Of a stretch of 64,000 bases of DNA, positions 1 through 23,804 are shown piece after piece. This DNA comes from Asterias rubens (taxonomy: Eukaryota; Echinodermata; Asteroidea; Forcipulatida; Asteriidae), in assembly GCF_902459465.1 (NCBI RefSeq), contig NC_047073.1:1860001-1924000 (forward strand), in the 5' to 3' direction. A program made the position numbers and the translations under genes. Positions within the stretch are counted from its first letter, which is position 1. Every line of letters starts with the position of its first letter. The notes below the pieces were generated by a model. That model saw only the letters and a list, made by a program, of their open reading frames with translations, did no database searches and was not told the DNA's origin.

Positions 1-200
1 TTTTAATTTGGTATTGTTGAAGCACAGAAATTTGTGCAACAAGAGTGTTTTTCTTTCATTACTCTCTTGCAACTTCGATGACCAATTGAGTAAAGATTTT
101 CACAGAATTGTTATATTTTATGCATATGTTGGGATACACAGAATGATAAGACTGGTCTTCGACAATTACCAAAGGTGTCCAGTGCTTTTAAGAACAGGAA
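1..200. repeat. TTAA-type miniature inverted-repeat element (family R1), partial
   Basis: This is the right half of the commonest repeat in the window. It ends in the characteristic ACAATTACCAAAGGTGTCCAG followed by TGCTTTTAAG. The same body (TTCATTACTCTCTTGCAACT, GATGACCAATTGAG, TATGTTGGGATACAC) recurs at roughly 20 other places listed below. The left half lies outside the window or is lost. Confidence 0.8.
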
Positions 201-1860
201 TGCGTAAGCAGCATTCTTGTCTCCGATTTCACAAAGAGCTATCCCTTGTTTCCCATCTTCAAGGACCAATCAGAATCAATAATTTTTATAAAAATACAAA
301 AACTAACGGTTTGTGTATTATCGTTACAAAAAAATAAAATGGGCACACGCACTAAGTAAACAGTGGTTCGCATAGCTAATAGTTTTTAAACTAAACATTA
401 TAAACAATTTGTGCATAAAAACAGAGCCGATAAAAAGACCAAAAAGGGGCAAGCTAGTCATTAAACTGGTTCCCTGTTCTTATAGTATAAGGACAGGTAT
501 TGGTTTTACAGAACCAGTGATATCATTGGGTACAGCATACATATGATGATGTATGTAAATTGTACATACATCTTGACTGCGAAATGAAATCAACGGTGTA
601 TATTTGAACCACATAACTGTCAATATATTAACGTTGGTTCGAGGCCACTCTCGGGCTTAATAGACAGATCCATTAAGCTTCGCCCCATTGCGTATTGACC
701 AATCACAACGCAACGAAGGTCCGACACTAAGGTCCGGCATGTGTGTGCGTATGCTTGGCGCGCGCGGCAGAGTTGTGCAGAAAGGCATTGGAAAGCCCCA
801 TGTGTTCTTGCTCACACGTGTGTCGTAGGCGGAGCCTACTGGATCGGTCTATTCACAAGCCTCGTGAGGCTATAGCTAGTCAGTGGCCACCACTTGATGG
901 CGCTGCCTCAATATAACATAGACTTATTGCAAATTATGTGGAATGAGGTGTGGAATAAGGTGCATGCTGGTCTAGCTAGCAGTCAAGTTTGATTAGAAAT
1001 GCCAGCCAGAAGCCGTACACTAAGCTGTCGTGTAGACTGGGATCACACCTGAAGCTTATCAATGCCGGTGAATTAATCCAGAGGTCGTTGGTTCAAGTCC
1101 CGTTCCAGTAAATTTTGTTTTGTTGAAAGCAACCCATTTCAAATTTACGCAGTCAGCTTCCCTTTTGGTTTATTACTTGATATTCAAGAATAATTTTAAA
1201 TGACTAGAGTGCTCCTCTGAACTACAAAGCAAGTTCACAATTCATTATTATTCATAAAACTTTGGTTTTTCTCAATTTGTTTTAAAAAAAAAAACTGACT
1301 AAAAGTACTGCTAAACACACCACCAGTATTGCATTACCAAATAATCCTCAATCCCACATTATTATTTGTTTTCAATTAAATAAAGCATTATCTATTTTCA
1401 ATCTATTTCAACAACCAAAGTTCATCTTCTAAAAAGTCATATATGTGTACTGCTATATGCAGTCTTCATTCATAGAAGTTAGGTTTTACTGTGCACATCC
1501 TAAAAGCAATTCGCATCGCAATTTGCCGATAGCGCCAAAGTTAACGGTATTTCACAGAGTTGGGAAGTATATATGTTTTAATCTTAGTCTGAAAGCTAAC
1601 TTTTTTTCAAAGTTCAAACAAGATTCTTAATGTCATTGACCACCATCTTTGATGAAACGTGCACGAGTAAAAGGCTACTATTGGCTGAGAGCTGTGCGCA
1701 GCCCGTACACGCGTGCATTTTGTCCACTGTTAATTATCAAACATGGCAGTAGATGACGGTATGCGCAATCCATCTATTGTTCCAATTAGAAGATAAGTGC
1801 GGCAGTCATAATCTGAAAGTCTTAATCAAAATCCTTTCTTGTTTCAGGACAATTGTTGGA
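201..1860. other. Intergenic stretch without a gene; repeat traces
   Basis: No exon could be supported here. At about 654-863 a GC-richer segment is bounded by imperfect inverted ends (TAGACAGATCC and GGATCGGTCTA) and looks like a small inverted-repeat element. At about 1075-1105 a GGTTCAAGTCCCG stretch resembles an RNA polymerase III B box of a decayed tRNA-derived SINE. The segment 1640-1800 (AAAAGGCTACTATTGGCTGA, GTACACGCGT, GCGCAATCCATCTA) resembles 37465-37600, so it is also repetitive. Confidence 0.5.
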
Positions 1861-1861
1861 T

Positions 1862-2042
1862 TCAAGCCTGATATTTCATAGAGGCAATGAAGGCGACTGC
1901 CTCATGCCCCCTGCTGGTCGTTGCCTTGGTGCCCTTGAAATGTTCCAGTAGAAATTTACAATTTCTTCATAGAGTGCCCTTTACCAGGGAGAAAATGCCT
2001 TGGTGCCCTTGCCCTTTCAAAAACAAGGCGTACAAGCCTGTG
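1862..2042. repeat. Dispersed repeat family R7
   Basis: The sequence runs from GCCTGATATTTCATAGAGGC through CCTTGGTGCCCTTGAAATG and CATAGAGTGCCCTTTACCA to AAGGCGTACAAGCCTG. Related copies lie at about 6168-6325, 6578-6735, 16765-16938 and 32588-33000, in both orientations. The ends (CAGGCCTG-like) are inverted relative to each other, which suggests a non-autonomous DNA element. Confidence 0.6.
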
Positions 2043-2482
2043 GATTATTTATCTTAATTTAATGACAATGTTACACCATATTTATTTCAGAACGCACACT
2101 CATCTAGGAATCTTTTCTGCACGCCTTTTCTGCTCTCTACACTCACTAAGTGACAGTCCGCTACTAAGCATAAATATTCACTTCAACAAAATAAGGCAAG
2201 CCATGAGAAATCTTTGGAATGAAACAAAACGTCTGTTGTTTCGCCAACATTTTCATTTTGGCAGGAAAAATAAATAGTACTGATAAGTTTTCCCCCCAAG
2301 CACAATAAAAAAACCGCTGCTAAATCTGAGAGAATCCTACCATAAATTGAATCTATTTCTCAAGAGCGAACACAATTCTTGTCGCAGGCTGCCAGCTCAA
2401 CACTCATGCTTACCAGTTGTACATAAATCCTGCTTTGTTAGCGGAAGAATTGACTTGTAAACAGGTCCTCTCTGAGTTGTTG

Positions 2483-4483
2483 CTAGATTCCTCTGCGATG
2501 AATCTTTATCTTGAGTGTGGTGTATTTCTCCTTTGTGAGGAGTTTGATAGCGTGACTGTGAGTGGACATGGTCAAGTCTAGGCCATTCACCTGTCAAACA
2601 GGAAAGATCCACAAAATAAGAAAACTCGTTGCGTGCAAAATGAAAACCACTCTAACCCCAAAATACATCTTCTCTCTGTAATTGTTGCAGTTATGGCTGC
2701 TAAAATATAGGATTTAAAATGCCTCTAGCTACCGGCAATCTCAGTTGTCTGTACTTGGTAAGACACTGCTCTAGAATTGCAAACGGCATGAGTTTGAATC
2801 TCACCCGAGTGGATTTATGTTTTATATTATCATAAACTTACCTCCAGTATTTTGTCTCCAATAGCTAATCCTGAGAGTTCAGCAGGACTGCCTGGTTTCA
2901 CGACACTTACAAAAATACCCTGCAAAATGGAAAAAACAAATGGAATGAGTAATCTACGCTTGGGGGCGTATCAGTCGTAATGTGCTTGTATCTGCACGCA
3001 AATCGTGCGCATCAGTTCAATACGTTAGCTTAGGTGCATGAGGACAGCCCTGCGCTTTCTTGAGAAGAGGGTTTGAATTTCATGGTTGAGTGGTTAAGGG
3101 CATCAACTGGTGGTTAAGTCATCAGAGTGTTGGTTCAAATCCGGGTCGTGACCCACCTGTGTCCTTGAGCGAGATGCTTCCACCCAGATATATAAATGGG
3201 TACCTGCGAGGGTAGAGGTTTATAATGTGTTGCGTGTATGAAAAGGCCACTAGCGCCATACAGCAGCTCTGTACTCCCCAGGGAGGTGAGCAAGATCAAA
3301 GGAATGTTATTGGCCTAAGGACCAGGGCACTAATGTAAAGTGCATCGAGACGTTGTTGTGAAATGCGCTTTGTAGTTATTATTAATATTTTTCTTACCGC
3401 ATCTCCTGGTACGAAAGGGTTCTTGGATTTATCCTGATCGATTCCTCCGGCTATACTTAGCCCAAGACCAGCTCCGGGAATCTTCTTTAATGTTATGTCA
3501 ATCTGAAAATGTCAAGAGACAAAAATATTATTAGTACTTAAAAATCTTGTAATTCAAAACCTGATGACATCATCATGATGTCACTGTCCAAGTTTCCTCC
3601 TAGAACTACGAGGTTCGTTCTGCTATCGTCTCTAGACAGTAGCAGAATGAACTCCATAGTTCTAGGAGTATGTTCAAAATCAAGTGCCGTCCTCATGGTC
3701 CAAATGCCAAGGTTCAAGGTTCAATTTGAGTTACTCACACTATACTATTAGTGAGCCAATATTATTGGCGTAATTCTATATTTATAGAAAACAAATTCAA
3801 GTAAAAAAGTATGAAAGATTTAACTAAAAGTGAAAGAATGTTCAAGTAATTTTGTCACTTGATCCCCCCCTCCCCCCGAGTCTCAATTGAAACACTATAT
3901 ACAAAATATAGACTAAAAAGGTACAAAAAACATCCCCATTCCAAGTTTTTCTTTTGATTTATTCCCAAAGACTAATTTAAATTTCAACTTGACTCACCAA
4001 ATAAATCTAAATCACATTGGCAATGTCAGTTGTCACAACAATAATAATATATTAATAAAGGGGGTGTTGTGGTTAAACAAGTAAATAATGAAGTCAATAA
4101 TAACCTTGAGTGGTTTGTCATGTTTGTTTACATTTGAATGACAAGTTGTAACATACAGTTTGGTTTGTTGTTGATACAAAACCAAAATATTAAACTTTCT
4201 GAATACTCGTTCATCAGAAAATTAAAAGATAAATAATAAACAGCGCCCTCTACAGTTGATTGATTTAATCTTGGGCGCATCAAAAAAGTTCTGGGCGGTA
4301 GAAACGAACAGCAAATCTTCATCTTTAGACACTCATTTGGGGTAGAAAAACAAAAAATTTGCTACAGCCATAGACCTGGAATGGTTTTATCGGGTGATCA
4401 TCTTTAAAATTCTGACAATATCTTTCAAACGTCATAAAAACAACACTTACACACGGTATTCCACCACCGCCCATGGACGCCAT
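2483..4483 (-). CDS. TAX1BP3: TAX1BP3/TIP-1-like single-PDZ protein, 4 coding exons
   Basis: Coding exons on the minus strand are 4483-4451, 3502-3398, 2919-2842 and 2590-2483. All are joined in phase 0 with GT-AG borders and give 107 residues (human TIP-1 has about 124). Almost the whole protein is one PDZ domain. The carboxylate-binding loop GLGLSI is at residues 23-28 and is followed by GGIDQD at 30-35, a hallmark of TIP-1. Later come GIFVSVV, PAELSGLAIGDKILEVNG and a final helix (THSHAIKLLTKE). The protein stops just after the domain (KIHRRGI), as expected for a PDZ-only scaffold. By family knowledge, TIP-1 binds C-terminal PDZ ligands such as beta-catenin and rhotekin and competes with multi-PDZ scaffolds. 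The start is the first ATG of exon 1 (MASMGGGG). A possible AATAAA on the minus strand lies at 2086-2081. Exon choice is well supported; orthology rests on remembered human sequence. Confidence 0.88.
2733..2820 (+). repeat. tRNA-derived SINE-1 fragment in a TAX1BP3 intron
   Basis: It has an A-box-like TACTTGGTAAGACACTGCTC and a B-box-like GTTTGAATCTCACCCGAGT, matching the better copies at 9762-9990 and 10640-10812. It lies between the last two coding exons of the PDZ gene. Confidence 0.6.
3080..3390 (+). repeat. tRNA-derived SINE-2 copy
   Basis: The head GTGGTTAAGTCATCAGAGTG then GGTTCAAATCCGGGTCGTGA is tRNA-like. The body GAGCGAGATGCTTCCACCC continues to the tail TGCATCGAGACGTTGTTGTG and AAATGCGCTTTGTAGTTATT. 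It sits just downstream of PDZ exon 2. Related heads are at 12985-13385, 18360-18655 and 56315-56520. Confidence 0.6.
3597..3668. repeat. Short near-perfect hairpin (TCCTAGAACTA family)
   Basis: CTCCTAGAACTACGAGGTTC is the imperfect reverse complement of the other end, GAACTCCATAGTTCTAGGAG. The arms are about 34 nt with a loop of about 4 nt. Its terminal bases recur in the hairpin at 26711-26780. Confidence 0.65.
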
Positions 4484-4999
4484 GTTGGTAATTGTGTGGC
4501 TGTTGAATTTCCAGAGAGGAAAAAAGTAAAACCATAAACATTTTGCACATACGAGAAAAACTCACATATGGAATTATAACGAGTCATCTTTTAGGAGTGG
4601 AATTTTATCGGTAGGAAACAAAACACAATAATAAATTATTATAAGGAATGGAATTCTTTGAGTTTGTTGCTACATTACAAAGTCTGTTAGTGTTGGTAAA
4701 AAAACTGCAAAAAGAAAGCAATGTTTAGTCTGGTTTTCACGTGAATTTATTCAACCTCAAATAACATCGTATGCAGGTTAGGTACAACACCAATTTTGTC
4801 GCCATATGGCACATCAGCTGGTCCCATGTGTTTCTTACCTTAAATGCCACGTAGAAATATGTTACCAGTTAAAATACACGAAAGCAAAATAAAAAGCAAA
4901 TTTACTGAAGAAAGTTACCGGAAGAAGTCACGGCACAAGTCACAAAATCATCACAGCTGCCTTCTGGTTTTTGCTGTATTTTGCCCTCTATCTGAACAG
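4484..4999. promoter_or_regulatory. Probable bidirectional promoter between the PDZ gene and SLC30A7
   Basis: The two start codons are divergent and 516 bp apart, so the core promoters of both genes must lie here or in the 5' UTRs. No clear TATA box is placed for either gene. The PDZ start region on the minus strand reads CCAACATGGCGTCCATGG, which contains a YY1-like AANATGGCG at the ATG. Upstream of SLC30A7 an in-frame ATG exists at 4844, but the family start is at 5000, so that stretch is taken as 5' UTR. Confidence 0.45.
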
Positions 5000-17190
<12,191 letters not shown>

Positions 17191-18359
17191 ACATCCATCA
17201 TCGTGTCATGCTCTGGCAGTGGCTTTAAGATGACAAGGTGCTGTCTTAAGATGTCATCTCATCCTTAAGAAGGTGGATCAGAATGAACTACTGTATGTTT
17301 AAGGGTTTTGGTACTTTTTGTACAAAACACAACACAACACCCACAGATTTCCATTAAACTTACATGGTTTATGATGGTAGAAAGCTTCCCTTATAATATT
17401 ACCTGCTGTGGTGCTGTAGTTTTGAGAAATGAGTAAGACAAATTATAAAAATAATTGTCTTATTATGAGACGGTTTTTAAAACATGGCTCTGTGATCTCC
17501 ACTTTTTTTTTTCTTCAAAATCTTGATGACTCATAAAGCTGAAACTTCTACAGGTAAATTATATAACATACATCTTCATTCACAGTGGGTAGGGACTTAT
17601 ATCATGTCAAAAAACTTGATCTACAAAAGGTATCAAAACCCTTTAAGATGCCAAAGTGCTGTCCTAAGATGCCCTCTCGTCCTTAAGAACGTGTTACGTA
17701 ATGAACTACTGTGTGTTGAGGGCAAGTGGTAGAATGCGATACGCTTAGGAGGGTACTAGATTGACAAAGTCATTCCACAGTATACAGCTGTTGCACGCTG
17801 TGACAGGATCCATGGTGTTTTGTACACCCAAGGGGGGCAAGTGGCCCCCGAGGCGAACGCATTGATCCCCATCATAGCATGCAACAATTGTTTTGATATA
17901 CCTTGGTAACATTATTATTCCCCTTCTCCAAGTTCTGTTGTCATCATCAAACATATTACGACTGAGTATGCATAGTTAAATGACCAGACCAACAGTTGTT
18001 CAAACAAGAAACAACTCTTCACTTCCCTCAAACCCGCGGCTGTTTCGGACAAAGTGCTGGAAATGTTAGAATTTCATGTGTTAATATCATGTTGTTGTCT
18101 TGTATATAAACGGTATGCACCATTATTTTCATGTCACAAAGTGCATGCATTATTTATAGACCCTGTCCTTCCAGAGAAAGTGTGACATGTAGCACAACTC
18201 ATGTCTGATTTAGTAGAATAATTGTAAAACGTTACATGTAGCTTCAGCTTTAGTACCAATGGCAAAACCTGTCATCATAAGTTTGCTGGAACCACAACTA
18301 GGGGCTGCTTTGGGATTGGTTGCAAAAACTGCAATCATAGGTTTGCTTTTTATTTTATT
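17191..18359 (+). other. Probable SLC30A7 3' UTR and downstream DNA
   Basis: No further exon is seen after the stop at 17188-17190. The nearest strong AATAAA in a suitable context is at 18875-18880, about 1.7 kb downstream and past a SINE, so the true end is uncertain. Confidence 0.35.
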
Positions 18360-18655
18360 TTAGTAAATCGCCAGACACACAAGGCCTGAAGGCCACTTCA
18401 AGGTGTGAGCTACAATTATTTTTTTCCAGAGGCCGCTGCCACCTACTCCTAGGGCTGAAACAGGGTTACCCCTTTTACAGTCCATACGAATGTAGGCTTG
18501 GGTATCGTCAGTCCGAAGTCTGGCTGGTAGAGCAGAAAGCACTACCTCCCCAATTTTACGTAGGAAGTGTCACGACCGGGATTCGAACCCACACTGCTGA
18601 TCAAACACCAGAGCTTGAATCCGGTGCTCTTAACCGCTCGGCCATGACACGCCAT
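18360..18655 (-). repeat. tRNA-Leu-derived SINE-2, well preserved
   Basis: Read on the minus strand from 18655: GTGTCATGGCCGAGCGGTTA, then an anticodon arm with loop TTCAAGC, which would place anticodon CAA, then a variable arm and the B box GTGGGTTCGAATCCCGG. The ends GTGTCA and TGACAC can pair as an acceptor stem. A body follows (GGGGAGGTAGTGCTTTCTGC, GATACCCAAGCCTACATTCG). The same body follows a similar head at 56315-56520, so it is called a SINE rather than a tRNA gene. Confidence 0.65.
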
Positions 18656-19393
18656 GACTTGCTGAAACCAAAAGTAGCTACTGCTTTGGCAACAGTGGCA
18701 AAAACTGCTATCATAAGGGGCAACCTAGTTTCGAGTTTTGGGCAGAAAGTGTTTGGTCTGGGCGTGGATGTTACAAGTAAAGAATTATTTTCTGTTCCTA
18801 TAAAAACGAAAACAAAAACAATATTATTTTTCATGCTTTCTCATCTGAAATGGTTCTGGGAGCTTATAAACCTCAATAAAGTAGCTTTTTAAAACAACAA
18901 AATGTTCTCTAACAAAGTTTACTTGGCAGAGAAACGACCACTATATTTATTTTTCCTTGAAATTTATATTTTACCTACATTTTAAAGTAACATTTTTCAA
19001 CTCCCGATCCCAAACATGATTTAGTTTTAGTCGATTTAATTCATAACTCTCTTGTTACAATGTGGCTGTCATTTTTAAACGCATGAAGCTGGCAAACCCA
19101 TGGTATTTGGGTTTGTTTGTTTGTTTGTCTGTTCTTAATTTGTTTTGTAAAGTTCATGGCGAAGTATATCTACTTATTATTGTACAGCCATAATGCAGCT
19201 TAGTCAAAAAAACATTTTCTGATGTTAAAAATTACTTCAAGTTGCATCGCCCAATATTTTGCCAAACAACTTTGAAAGTGGTTTATCAAATGTTTACATC
19301 AAAAAATTACATGAGTTGGGATTTGCCAGGATTTTTTGAATTTCGGGCTTTAAGAAGTTTGGCCCTGTTTGAAATTCAAAGATATAGTCTGTT
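18656..19393. other. Intergenic stretch without a gene
   Basis: A candidate polyadenylation signal for SLC30A7 (AATAAA) is at 18875-18880. A short (GTTT)n run is near 19109-19128. Nothing else is supported. Confidence 0.4.
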
Positions 19394-19695
19394 AAAGGCA
19401 GTGGACACTATTGGTAATTACTCAGAATAATTAGTAGCATAAAACCATACTTGGTAACGAGTAATGGGGAGAGGTTGATAGTATAAAACATGAGAAACAG
19501 CTCCCTCTGAAGTGACGTAGTTTTCGAGAAAGAAGTAATTTTCCACGAATTTGATTTTGAGACCTCAAGTTTAGAATTTGAGGTCTCAAAATCAATCATA
19601 TGAAAGCCCACAACTTCGTGTGACAATTTGTTGAGATACACCAAGTGAGAAGACTGGTCTTTGACAATTACCAATAGTGTCCACTGTCTTTAACC
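19394..19695. repeat. R1 element, complete, TTAA-flanked
   Basis: The left end reads TTAAAGGCAGTGGACACTA and the right end TAGTGTCCACTGTCTTTAA. Both termini are inverted copies bounded by TTAA, and internal sequence matches the R1 consensus. This copy best shows the TTAA target-site signature typical of piggyBac-like elements. Confidence 0.8.
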
Positions 19696-19829
19696 TGTAG
19701 CATGCAACATTATGTTCATTCAAGTTGCTTTGTTGCCACACCAGGAAACAATTGCATCTATTTTGTAAATTCCATACAATCCCATCTGACCATAAATTTG
19801 GCCAAAAATGGGGCGATGCATCATGGGCT

Positions 19830-21545
19830 GATTTCACAAAGAGCTAAGATTGATCTTAACTGCAAATCAATCGTAGTTGCTAAGTAAAGTGTGATGCCAC
19901 AATAAAACATCACTCTGGTAATACTCATTATTTGTCTTGCGATGAATTTTATTGCTCTGTGAAATCGGCCTCTGTAACGATTATAAATGGATTGAAAGCC
20001 ATTTCAAAAAGAAACAACAAAAGCTGAAATTAATCTTTAATTTTGAAATAACTAATAAATGCTTTGCTTAAAATTACACTGCCACATGAGAACTTATGGT
20101 TTCCAAGGTCAATTAAAGGGATACGTTGCCTAGGAATGTTGGATCAGGCAAGTTAAAAAAGCATTTGAAACTGTTTGTTCAGAAATGCATATGGTTAGAA
20201 AGATGTTTAAAAAGTAGAATATACATGTAATGATCCACACAAATATGCCTTGAAGATGCATGGTTTTTCCTAACTTTGTGATCTAACAGTCGACCATTTC
20301 GTTAATTTGACTCAACAAATTGGAGTGCCGTGTTAGTTTGACGACGTATAATGAAAACCATGCAATTTCGAGACATATTTTGTGTGGATCATTATATTCT
20401 ACTTTTAAAACATCTTTCTAAACCAAATGCATTTTATAACTAACTGTTTAAACACTTTTCATCCTGTTCATAGACAAACTCGCCCGATCCAAGGCAATGT
20501 TTCCCTGTAAGGTATAAAATGTTTTTTGGTCTTAAAATTTGTATTTGTGCTTTTACCCATCCAAGCATCAATGTGTGAGAAGCGCTGTATTAATTCAGTT
20601 TGCCGAGTAAGAAATTAAATTAAAAAAAAAAAATTCATTCTTTTTTTCTCTCAATTGTTTTTGTAGTTGACCATGTTGACAACAAAAGGGAAATGTCAAA
20701 TCATTGGTGACTTGCTGACACAAATGACATAACCATATTACAGCAGGATGTTGACCATCCGATCCCCAATATGGAAGTTGTTATTCAAAGCTTGGAATTA
20801 TTCATGATTCACTGCTGAGGCAGGAAGTAGATTTGAATCTATAACCACCTTGCTGTATAAAGCGCTATTGTTGGTGTATTATTTTAAAGACACTGGACAC
20901 CTTTGGTAATAGTCAAAGACCAGTATTCTTACGTGGTACATGTATATCCCATCATAATTAAACATAAAATAACAACTCTGTGAATTTTTGTACTCAATTG
21001 GTCATGGAAGTTGCAAGAGAATAATGAAAGAAAAAAACCGACATCACTTAAGAGGGAGCCGTTTCTCACAATGTTTTATACTATCAGCAGCCATTGCTTG
21101 ATACCAAATACATGTAAGTTTGTGTGCTAGCAATTATTTTGAGTAATTACCAATAGTGTTATGTGCCTTGAAGGCACTGTCCACTATTGGTATTCACTCA
21201 AATAATTGTTTGCATAAAACCTTACTTGGTATTGAGCAACGAAGAGATGATAGTAAAACACAGTGTGAGAACTGGCTCCCTCTGAAGTAAAACAGTTTTT
21301 GAGAAAGAGGTAATTTCTCATTAAAATATATTTAAGACTACCTGGCCTGAAGCCCTTTTTATTCATCTGGAAAAAAACATAAAAGTTTGTGCAACAAGGG
21401 TGTTTTTTCTGTCATTATTCCCTTGCAAATTCGTTGACCAATTTGGTGAAATTGCTCAAAGATTTGTTGTTTTATGCATCTATGCTGGGAATACTGGTGT
21501 TTGACAATTATCAAAATTGTCAAGTGCCTTCGACACCTTTTAAGC
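19830..21545. repeat. Cluster of palindromic elements: R3, R6 and two R1 copies
   Basis: R3 (GATTTCACAAAGAGCTAAGA ... GCTCTGTGAAATCGGCC) is at about 19830-19972 and R6 at about 20115-20515. R1 copies are at about 20885-21172 and 21173-21545, back to back at GTTATGTGCCTTGAAGGCAC. No exon is supported between them. Confidence 0.65.
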
Positions 21546-21881
21546 ACTTTGAAATTAAAGTAGTACAAATGGCTCTCATTGTGAATGCCAGAACACATTC
21601 GTGTACATTTTGTGGGTTGTTTTCCCTGAAATGACAAAGATTTACTTTGATGTTTATAAATCAATTTATAAATGTTTTGCATCCCTGCAATGGCGATTGT
21701 ACTTTCAATCGTTGAAAGATAGAACGTTCCAATCTTCCCTTTGTTAAATGGAACATTTAACCAATGGTGCCAAAACGAAGTTATTTTATTTGAGGGTAGG
21801 TTTTGTTTTGTTAATTTTTGTTCGCAACTCTTGCACGATTCCTAAAGAGTTCTCATATTTTCCTGAATGTCTTACTGTGGG

Positions 21882-22130
21882 TGTGTTCGATTAGCTTCCC
21901 CGGGTCGACCCCGGTCTTCCCCAGGTTCGTTCGAATAGCTTTGCCATCATTCCAGGGGCTCAACCGGGTCAGCCCCAAGTGGCCTGCTTGTGGAATGGGT
22001 CACATGGGGGCTGGCCCCAGGTGCATGACGTCACCACGAGAGGGCGAGTGTGATCGTTCGATTAGCTCTTGTCAGGGGCTCACTGGGATGAGCACCGCAG
22101 GGTCGACACTGGGACGCAATCGAACGCAAC
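21882..22130. repeat. Palindromic element family R5 (GTCGACCC-rich)
   Basis: It starts GTGTGTTCGATTAGCTTCCC CGGGTCGACC and carries repeated inverted GGGGCT/AGCCCC blocks before GGGTCGACACTGGGACGCAA TCGAACGCAA. The tighter copy at 44642-44792 shows the palindrome clearly. A 126-codon open frame over it is a by-product of its GC-rich repeats. Confidence 0.6.
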
Positions 22131-22584
22131 CTTTGTATGCTTTAAGTCATGGATTTGAGATTGTCAAAATTACTTCTATGAATGAGCATTGTGTCTAGTC
22201 ATACTGTTTTAAATATGTAGGATTTGAAACTTTGTTTTAAGTTCTCTGTCTTATTGTACCTCGTCAGCTAATAAATGAAACCTGTATAAACCCCTAATAG
22301 ATCATGTGACCTTTGTTTACAATACGTGTGACCATGTACATTTTGGGGCTTTTCTACTAAGCAAGACACTGCACTGGTCATACCAGAAAGATTGCATTTT
22401 GTGTCATAATTTCCACATAAATCAAGAGTTGTAAAAGTAACAGCTGAACAATTTTTGAGTTGTGCCCCCTTTTATCATTTAAAAAACTGATAAAAATTAG
22501 ACAGGACAATGTCCATAAACTATAACATTTTACGTTTTCTTTCATTAAGCTGTGTACAAATCGTGCAGGCAGGAAGTCCAGCCA

Positions 22585-22752
22585 TTGATTTCACCAAACT
22601 CTTCCTAACGAATAGGATTAATCTTTGGACTTAATGACGAGTTAAGTTCCGTATCCATAGACGTTGGAATGCATTGAACCCATCCTAAGATAGGACAAGT
22701 TACTCGTCCTAAATCGAGATGGGATTAATCCTAGCGTTTTGTGAAATTGGCC
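22585..22752. repeat. R3 element copy
   Basis: ATTTCACCAAACTCTTCCTA at the left pairs with TAGCGTTTTGTGAAATTGGC at the right. The middle holds TTAAGTTCCGTATCCATAGA and GTTACTCGTCCTAAATCGAG. Related copies are at 34137-34282, 45770-45877, 48215-48300, 48540-48670 and 52430-52560. Confidence 0.6.
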
Positions 22753-23804
22753 GCAGTCTCTTTTGTAATTATGTGATGTCACATTATCTACATGCCTTGG
22801 ACTTATTTGCTGCTGTTAAACTTGCTGAAACTACTAACTAATTCAAAACACTGGTCAAAACACATTCGTTTAAATGAAGTTTTCATTTGTTTTCTTTTAC
22901 CATGTTTACTCCAGCGCATAACGACCTCTAGACGCTAAACAAGACATGTCTTATATGATAGATATTAATTTTATGGTTTTTTTTATAACTACATACGTAC
23001 AGTATCAAGGAAAAATCTGAATATTTTAGTTTACATCAATGATTGGTGCGAATTGCCAACTCTTCCTGATTCTGCATCAAGTTCCCTCAAAATTAACCAC
23101 TCTTTCCATATAATAATAATACCCAAACTTACATAGCGCCCTAATCAACCTTTATGGCTGGCGAGGTGCTGTGGGTCTTCTCGGTGCTATGTCGGCAAAT
23201 TATTGCGTCTTCGCTGCTCTACTTAGACATCTGCATACCAGATGGTGATCTGGTGAACAAATTTAAAAATCTCCCTGAAAGCTTTTCCTCAAGAAAGTTG
23301 AATGAAACTCTAAATATCAAGTATCATTCCCTTCTGATTGTTGTACAAAATCTCCCTGACTGCAACATGTAAATGTTGGCCTGTTGGTGAGCGATACTTT
23401 TGGTTATGTGTCTCTCGTCATTAGTGAGTGAAGCAAAGTCTCAAAGCCTTTAATCAAATCAATCAATCATAAATAATTTTTAAAGCGCCCAAATCAAAGG
23501 TTTGCTTAAAGGTGCTTAGGCACAGAAGAAATAAATAAGTCATTGACGGGCGGCCTTCGAAACAAGTGGGCTTTCAGAAGTGACCTGTATGTGTTGAAGG
23601 ATGGATGTTGTGTCCCTGATGTGATTTGGAAGTAATGTCATGGATAATAAATCTTTAATGTACAGTCAATGAGCTTGGTTGAGGCGTCGCTTGGCGGATT
23701 AATCTATCCATTATTTAGTTAGTTCAGAGAAGTAGTACTGTTTCCGAGGTAACAGACAATACATTTTAGCTGGTCCCTTGTAAGCCCTCCACCTATTCCT
23801 CCAT
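22753..23804. other. Intergenic DNA 3' of DPH5
   Basis: No gene is supported. 23110-23700 contains repeat-like pieces (CATAGCGCCCTAATCAACC, TTAAAGCGCCCAAATCAAAG). The DPH5 3' UTR must lie in the right part, but no convincing polyadenylation signal was fixed. Confidence 0.4.

Noticed and set aside
4844-4999. N-terminal extension of SLC30A7 from an upstream in-frame ATG
   Set aside because: The family begins at MLPL; the extra residues look like translated 5' UTR.
18568-18655. Genuine tRNA-Leu(CAA) gene
   Set aside because: The head folds plausibly, but the same SINE body follows it here and in another copy at 56315-56520, so a SINE is more likely. A tRNAscan score would settle it.
21818-22198. 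126-codon plus-strand frame
   Set aside because: It overlaps the palindromic R5 element and has no homology signal or splice context.
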